From Atherinomorus stipes (taxonomy: Eukaryota > Chordata > Actinopteri > Atheriniformes > Atherinidae): 64,000 bases of DNA. A program made the position numbers and the translations under genes. The DNA is taken from positions 1,054,001 to 1,118,000 of the forward strand of contig JALJCO010012849.1 of NCBI GenBank assembly GCA_023101725.1, written 5' to 3'. Under the pieces are notes generated by a model that was given only the letters and a program-made list of their open reading frames with translations, was not told the DNA's origin and did no database searches. Shown here in pieces: positions 57,581 through 64,000 of this stretch. Each line of letters opens with the position of its first letter. The first letter of the stretch is position 1.

Positions 57581-59370
57581 AACAATGTTGGTACTTAGAT
57601 ACATGTTCTTTATGTTACGTAGTGTGAAGTTCATTTAAAGATGTAAATCTCAGAAGGTAAACAAGTTTTATAATAAAAAAAAACTACCTATAGAAACAAT
57701 AATGTGTGTTAGGTGCTAGTTACCAAAACTTGGCATTTTAACACTAGAATATTTGTGTAGTAAGCAAGTAAAAGTTTTAATGCACCTCTTTAGTTCAAGA
57801 CATGGTCACTTTACATCCATATGTTCAAGTTTGGTTCATTTCCAGATATCTGTGCACATATAAACAGGTAACCTTTAACCCTTTCATGCAGTGTCCACTA
57901 CAGTGGACATCTATTTAAAGGCTGTTTTCAAATATACACGAATGAGGGCGGTTTATCGCAAATTAACAACTTCAGTGGACGTTAGTGAATCATCAAATGC
58001 ACTGCAACTCACTGTAGAACAAATTGATATCAAATTTTATATATATATACATACAGGAATAAACAGGAAACAGAGAATCTAATGATAGATTAGATGTATA
58101 AATGGCAGATTATTTTAGAAATATTCCTACAGAATAGCTTAAAAAATACAATAAAAGACAAATATTTTAAAAAATATCACTGTTTTGTCTGCAGAAGTAA
58201 AATATTGTAAGAGGGAAAACTGGTGCTATTTTTTTTTTTAAATTCATGCATCAGATGATTAATTCCTCTGTAAAGCTGTGATCCCAATATGAAAGTGCAT
58301 TAATTAAGTGGGCAAGGTAATTGTAATAATGTTAATTGAACTCTCAACAGTTGGAGTTTTGCCCAAATAGGGCTGGAAATAGTTACAATATGAGATGAAT
58401 GCTGAGGAGACCAGTGTGTATAAAGAGGTTGTGAAAACAGATTAGTTAACTCGCTTTGTTAATAATCAAGCTGGTAACTTTCCTGTTACTACATTTAAAG
58501 CATTTAGCATGATGGCATGCTAACCATTTAACGTGTATTAACGTTACTGCACTTAAATGAGCAGTCTTTTAGCACCATGAGTAGTCGTTTAACAGTCATT
58601 TAGTAGTCTTTTGGTGAGTGTTTAAAAACTGGAAAAACTTCTGACCAACACACTTTAGTACATACAGTACCTCACAAAGCATTCAAGTCCTTTTTTGTGT
58701 GCAGTCATACTTTACTGTAAATGCATATTTGAAACTGGAGTTAAAGTTTGTAGAATTTTCTTTTGTTGAGCAGCAGGGGAAATGGGCCATTGCATACAAG
58801 CAAAACTGCCTGAATGAAGAGTAAAGCTATACAAATATACTTAATTTTGCATTTATGTTTGATAGGTCCTTTGCATTTCTGGTTTCTGCATATTATTGCA
58901 TGAATGCAATATTCAATTTGGTAATTAGGCAGTATAAGGACAAATGTGACCAGAGTTATGTTACTCTTACCACAAAAGCCTTAAATACCATCAACAACAC
59001 TGCAACTCTTATTTATTTCCTTAATTATCTTCACATAAAATATTAAATACTTCCCTCTCCATGTTTATTGTTTGAATCTTACAAATCCGGGTGGTTGTTT
59101 TGAAGTTGTTGGTTTATCTCCTAGCAATCAGTGTGGGACCAAGGCAAATAGGATCAAGCCATCGACGGAGGCAATCGCTTGCATGAGTTCTTGCATTATG
59201 CCTCATTTCCACATGTTTTCAGTACAGATTTCCAACTGACATACAAAATATGGTGACTATGCTGCCAAAAGCTGATTTCTTTTTGGACAGATGAAACTTT
59301 TTCTCTTGTTTTTTGCAATTGAGAGGCTAATTCAAGTTTCACTGTCTTGTGAAATTCATCCTCCATCCAT
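57581..59370. other. Gene-free AT-rich stretch
   Basis: No exon, RNA gene or transposon end was recognised on either strand. Confidence 0.5.
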
Positions 59371-59373
59371 CCA

Positions 59374-59478
<105 letters not shown>

Positions 59479-59739
59479 TATATGTAGTTGTCCTCAAGAT
59501 TATTCATAAATTAAATAATTATTCATACTACACACTAAACTAACAATAAATAAAATTAGTGAAATAGAATATTGCTTTTGAATTGTGATTTTGAACACAA
59601 TTCAAAATCAATCTCATTATTTTTATAGAATTTTTGTTTATTATTACTTTTATCAATCTCAACTTATTTCACTGACAGCTGATTTTTTTTTCCTATGTTT
59701 TTCTTATTTTGATGGAAGAGTATGACTAATCCTGATATA

Positions 59740-60101
59740 CAACCATGGAAAAAATTAAGAGACCACCCTTGTCATCAAAAATAATGGTTATGCAATCGAG
59801 TACCAACTGGGTTGTTGATCATGTGACTAAAAAAGACAGAAAATAAAATATACAGTAGAATGCCTAAAAGCACTGTTTTGGCCAGTACAATGTCATAGCA
59901 ATTGATGTGAGAACTTCATAACCAAAATCACTTATCAAGGAAAGCCTAGAAAATGGCTAGATATCAGTTCTTATATTAAACTCTATTTTTGTTGTTATCA
60001 CTATATTTGTCCAGACAAATGTACTTTTAGTAGTACCAGGCATTAAAATGACCAAGAAAAATGAGAAAAGAAGGGTGGTCTCTTAATTTTTTCCATGAAT
60101 G
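59740..60101. mobile_element. Tc1/mariner-type MITE, TA-flanked
   Basis: The left end caaccatggaaaaaattaag agaccacc mirrors the right end ggtggtctcttaattttttc catgaatg. TA dinucleotides flank both ends (59738-59739, 60102-60103). At 362 bp with no coding sequence it is non-autonomous. Confidence 0.85.
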
Positions 60102-60164
60102 TATATACATATACATACAGAATGTATGAGGAAATTCAAAAGGTCAGATGATCTTTTCTTTATA

Positions 60165-60204
<40 letters not shown>

Positions 60205-60207
<3 letters not shown>

Positions 60208-61825
60208 TGGGTACGAAAAGTATTTAGACCCCTTTAACATTTTCACTCTTTGTTTCATTGCAGCCATTTGCTAAAATCCAAAAAGTTAATTTTATTTCTC
60301 ATTAATGTACACTCAGCACTCCAGCTTGACAGAAAAAAACAGAAATGTGAAAATTTTTATCAAATTTATTTATTTTTTTAAGAATTTAAATATCACATGG
60401 TCGTAAGTATTCAGACCCATTGCTCAGTACTGAGTAGAAGCACCTTTTGAGTAACTACAGCCATGAGTCGTCTTGGGAATGATGCAACAAGTTTTTCACA
60501 CCTGGATTTGGGATCTTCTGCCATTCTTCCTTGCAGATCCTCTCCAGTTCTGTCAGGTTGGATGGTGAATGTTGGTGGACAGCCATTTTCAGGTCTCTAC
60601 AGAGATGTTCATTTGGGTTTAAGTCAGAGCTCTGGCTGGGCCTGTCAGGAATGGTCACAGAGTTGTTCCAAACCCACTCCTTTGTTATTTCAGCTGTGTA
60701 CTTAGGGTCATTGTCTTGTCAGAAGGTGAACCTTCGGCCCAGTCTGAGGTCCTGAGCACTCTGGAAGAGGTTTTCTTTTCATTTCATTCATCTTTCCTTC
60801 AACTGCAACCAGTTGTCCTGTCCCTGCAGCTGAAAAACGCCCCCATAGCATGATGCTGCCACCACCATGTTTCACTGTTGGGATGGTATTGGGCAGGTGA
60901 TGAGCAGTGACTGGTTTTCTCCACACATGCTGCTTAGAATTAATTCCAAAAAGTTCAATCTTGGTCTGATCAGACCAGAGAATCTTATTTCTCAGTCTGG
61001 GAGTCCTTCATGTGTTTTTTTAGCAAACTCTATGCAGGCTTTCATCTGTCTTGCACTGAGGAAAAGCTTCCATCGGGCCACTCTGCCATAAAGCCCTGAC
61101 TGGTGGAGGCTGCAGTGATACCTGACTTTGTGGAACTTTCTTCCATCGCCCTACTGCATCTCTGGAGCTCAGCCACAGTGGTCTTTGGGTTCTTCTTTAC
61201 CTCTCACCAAGGCTCTTCTCCCACGATTGCTCAGTTTGGCTGGAGGAAGAGGAAGGTCTAGGAAGAGTTCTGGTCGTCCCAAACTTCTTCCATTTAAGTA
61301 CTATGGAGGCCACCGTGCTCTTAGCAACCTTTAATGCTGCAGAAATTCTTTTGCAACCTTGTCCAGATCTGTGCCTCGCCACAATTCTCTGAGCTCCTTG
61401 GACAGTTCCTTCCACCTCATGATTCTCATTTGCTCTTGACATGCAATGTGAGCTGGAAGGTCTTATATAAAAAGGTGTGTGCCTTTTCTAATCAAGTACT
61501 ATCAGTTTAATTAAACACAGCTGGACTCCAATGAAGGAGTAGAACCATCTCAAGGAGGATCAGAAGAAATGGACAGTCTGTGAGTTAAATATGAGTGTCA
61601 CTTCCTCACTGCAAAGGGTCTAAATACTTTTGATCCTTTAAATATTTCTGTTTTCTTTTCTAATAAATTAGCAAAAGTTTCTAGATTTCTGTTTTCTTCT
61701 GTCAAGATGGGGTGCTGAGTGTACATTAATGAAAAATAAAATGAACTTTTTTATTTTAGCAAATGGCTGCGATGAAACAAAGAGTAAAATGTGTAAAGGG
61801 GTCTGAATACTTTCTGTATCCACTA
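60205..61825 (-). mobile_element. Tc1/mariner transposon with degraded transposase
   Basis: Termini are cagtgggtacgaaaagtatt at the left and the inverse ctgaatactttctgtatcca at the right, flanked by TA (60203-60204; 61826-61827). The left TA belongs to a (TA)n tract at 60163-60204. The transposase reads on the minus strand in pieces: MSRANENHEVEGTVQGAQRI with a helix-turn-helix KRISAALKVAKSTVASIVLK (61442-61197), [20 protein letters not shown] before the second catalytic Asp region (60926-60708), and SQSSDLNPNEHLCRDLKMAV (60655 downward). Frameshifts and stops separate them, so it is inactive. Confidence 0.9.
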
Positions 61826-61827
61826 TA

Positions 61828-61903
61828 CTATTGTTCAAAAGTTTGGGATCACTTTCCAATTAGATTTAATAGGAAAGTGATCCCAAACTTTTGAGTGGTA
61901 GTG
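61828..61903. repeat. Minimal hairpin MITE beside the Tc1 element
   Basis: The arm gttcaaaagtttgggatcac tttcc is followed 14-15 bases later by its inverse, ggaaagtgatcccaaacttt tga. The outer ends ctattg... and ...gtggtagtg resemble Tc1-family termini. It begins within 3 bases of the right end of the preceding transposon. Confidence 0.75.
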
Positions 61904-63860
61904 TGTATGTATATTCATCGCTGAAGTGTCAGATATGATCAAGTTCTACTAATGGCTTGAGCACCAGAGCAATAGAGGCCCACATCTACCACACCAGGCA
62001 GAATCCTTGATCTTTCCCACCAAGCATCATGTCAGATGCAGGCTGTGTAAAGAGGCCCCTGAAACAACCCAGCATCTAACACCCAGAAGTAGTCACAGTC
62101 TCCCACACTGCTCCAAGTAGCAACTGATACCTGAAACCTTTTTTATCCTTATCTTATCATCAGACATCTCAGTCCAGAGAGGTGCAAAGAAATTCAGCTG
62201 TATTTGTAAGGTGCCAAATCAAGACAAACCCAACTCAAGACACTTTTACAGGCATGGTCCGCTTTAGTCCAAACAAATACATTACATTATCCTCATAAGT
62301 CCAATTACTGATAATGATGTTTCATGTTCATAAAAATAAAAACTGTCTTGCTAAGGCTAAGGCAAACCAGTAGATTGCATCAAAGCATCTCTTTGATTTT
62401 ATCTCCCATCCTTGCTGAAAAAGTGCTCTCGACTTTACTTTTACATAAAACAATATTATGAAATTAAATGAAAATGAATAAAATAGAAAATACTTTATTT
62501 ATCCCAGAAGGGAAATTCAATCAGCACCAAAATACAACTAATGGGCAGTTTTTACCATGGTTTACCAGAGGAGTCAACATTTTGCTGGTATAGTGAAGAA
62601 ATTGAGAAGTTTTCATTGAAAAGAGCTGTAAAGCCGTTTGTTTTAGCGTTGAATCTGGGGGCCGAGTTACAGCAGGGTATGTCAATATTTATTTGGCACA
62701 AATAGATGTTGCATTACAATGTTTAAATTCCAGCTATATTCATAAAAGGAACATTAAGTCCATTGTTTAATGTGCAAGTCTAAATTGATTTAATGTTATA
62801 TTGTCAGTGTTGTAATTAAATGAGCCTCACATTGTCATTAGCATAGCTAGAAGGTTCTGTGTCACAAAGAATTAAGGCTGTTGCTGTAAAGACTAAACAT
62901 GTTCTTTGGATCATTGTTGTTTTTTAGTTTTACTTGAGTTTTTTTTTTATTATTATTATTCTAATCATAAAAAACCTCAGAAAGTAGATTTAGGAACTCT
63001 AAAAAATGCAGACATGACCATGCAGTTAGTAGTTAACCTATTCAATATTTCTCACATTTGTTTAAAAACAACTACTAACAGTTTTTCAGTCAATACAGTT
63101 GACTCTACAGTCATCTGCTTACTCTTCATATGACTTCATAAAAATGACATCCTCCCACTTGTGCCCTCACATCACACTATCTCTGCTGTGTCCTCTTAAA
63201 TGAACAAATAATCTTCCTGGCATCACTTTCTGTTTAATCTTTTGCCGTATTAATATATCTTACCGGACACATTAATAGTGGAAAAACCCATTTGGACAAA
63301 ACTTGAAATATCACTGTGTCCACTCAGTGCAAATAGGACTCATGAGTATGTGGGGGTGGAGGCCTGCAGAGAGAAAACAGGATGGAAGGTCTTGAGATGA
63401 CTACTCAGTCAGAGGAGTGTATGTGAGAGTGTGTGCATGTGTGTTCCCCTCAGCCTGATTAAGCTGTTGCATTACTGCTTTCTCCTACCCAGCACTTTAA
63501 GCCTCAATCCCATACACACAGGAGGGATGATCTACTTGTGTGTGTATGAGGAGCATGTGAACAACAGTGTGGGAATAAAAACTAGAAAGGTTCAGGTCTT
63601 AAGTTAATTCTTCCCTAAAAACTCTGTGTCAGGTCCTTTAAACGCTCAGAAAAATGGAAAATTCAACCAGTCATTGTTTGAGGAAGATCACGTGACGCAG
63701 CTGAAGCCTTCCTATTGGTCCATTACGGCTTCCACTAAGAATGAACTTTCTGTGCATGTTTTTAAAGATGCTTTTGAAAGACATTTAAGTTCAGTTTTAG
63801 TCTCAGAATGCCATATATTTCCCTTTAACAACAGAACAGTCAGCGGTTAGTGTACACGTA
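61904..63860. other. Gene-free stretch with old repeats
   Basis: Fragments at 62195-62345 (the dispersed repeat also at 36580) and 62460-62525 (the non-LTR 3'-end-like repeat) are present. A 74-codon open frame at 63626-63850 has no recognised family and no splice support. Confidence 0.45.
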
Positions 63861-63869
63861 AAAGCAGAC

Positions 63870-64000
63870 GTTTCAGTCATATTGCTTCTCGCTCCACCCT
63901 CGTTTTTCCTCCCACCTCTTTCCCCGCTCGCGCCGAAGCGCAGCTCTGATGTGCTGCCTTTTCTCTCACGTCAGCAAACCTCAGCAGAGACACAGGCAGC
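63870..64000. promoter_or_regulatory. Possible promoter of a neighbouring gene at the right edge
   Basis: GC and CpG content rise in the last 130 bases (ccccgctcgcgccgaagcgc, ctcacgtcagc), unlike the AT-rich sequence before. This resembles the promoters of srsf2 and mxra7 in this window. No coding exon is visible, so this is only a pointer to sequence beyond the edge. Confidence 0.3.

Overview
This window is nuclear DNA of a ray-finned (teleost) fish. The evidence is five intron-bearing vertebrate genes with GT/AG junctions, very high AT and microsatellite content, and a dense set of fish-type DNA transposons (Tc1/mariner, hAT-like MITEs, a PIF/Harbinger-like remnant) and tRNA-derived SINEs. 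I saw no operons, prokaryotic genes or CRISPR array. Gene names rest on recognisable protein families. Exon boundaries were read by hand from reading frame plus splice dinucleotides.

Layout. (1) 1-5105, minus strand: the first two coding exons of an MGRN1/RNF157-type E3 ubiquitin ligase, best matching rnf157; the rest lies beyond the left edge. (2) 5106-6286: a compact divergent promoter region with a full CRE palindrome. (3) 6287-7877, plus: complete two-exon srsf2, followed by a 2 kb 3' UTR that looks like the known autoregulatory 3' UTR of this gene. (4) 14179-21453, plus: complete four-exon mxra7; its last intron has been expanded by a Tc1 element and other repeats. (5) 21999-29665, plus: nine-exon st6galnac1-type sialyltransferase, with the catalytic sialylmotifs intact but a 1-nt phase problem between exons 1 and 2. 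(6) 29.7-44.3 kb: a long gene-poor stretch built mostly of repeats, including a 900-bp tandem duplication and a three-level nest of transposons. (7) 46362-56012, plus: complete five-exon trim8-type RING/B-box/coiled-coil ligase, with a CpG-bearing presumed promoter upstream and a long 3' UTR. (8) 57.6-64 kb: intergenic DNA with a cluster of TA-targeting transposons around long (TA)n tracts.

The genes are not a pathway unit. rnf157, srsf2, mxra7 and st6galnac1 all map to human 17q25, so the left half is conserved synteny; trim8 maps to human 10q24, so its position beside them is a lineage-specific or ancient arrangement. I did not find a convincing new multi-gene system. The most interesting material is structural: inverted MITE copies flanking st6galnac1 exons 3-7, a datable nest of hAT, SINE-like and TA-MITE insertions, a repeat carrying 123-bp internal units with a Kaiso-type palindrome, and the st6galnac1 exon 1/2 phase break.
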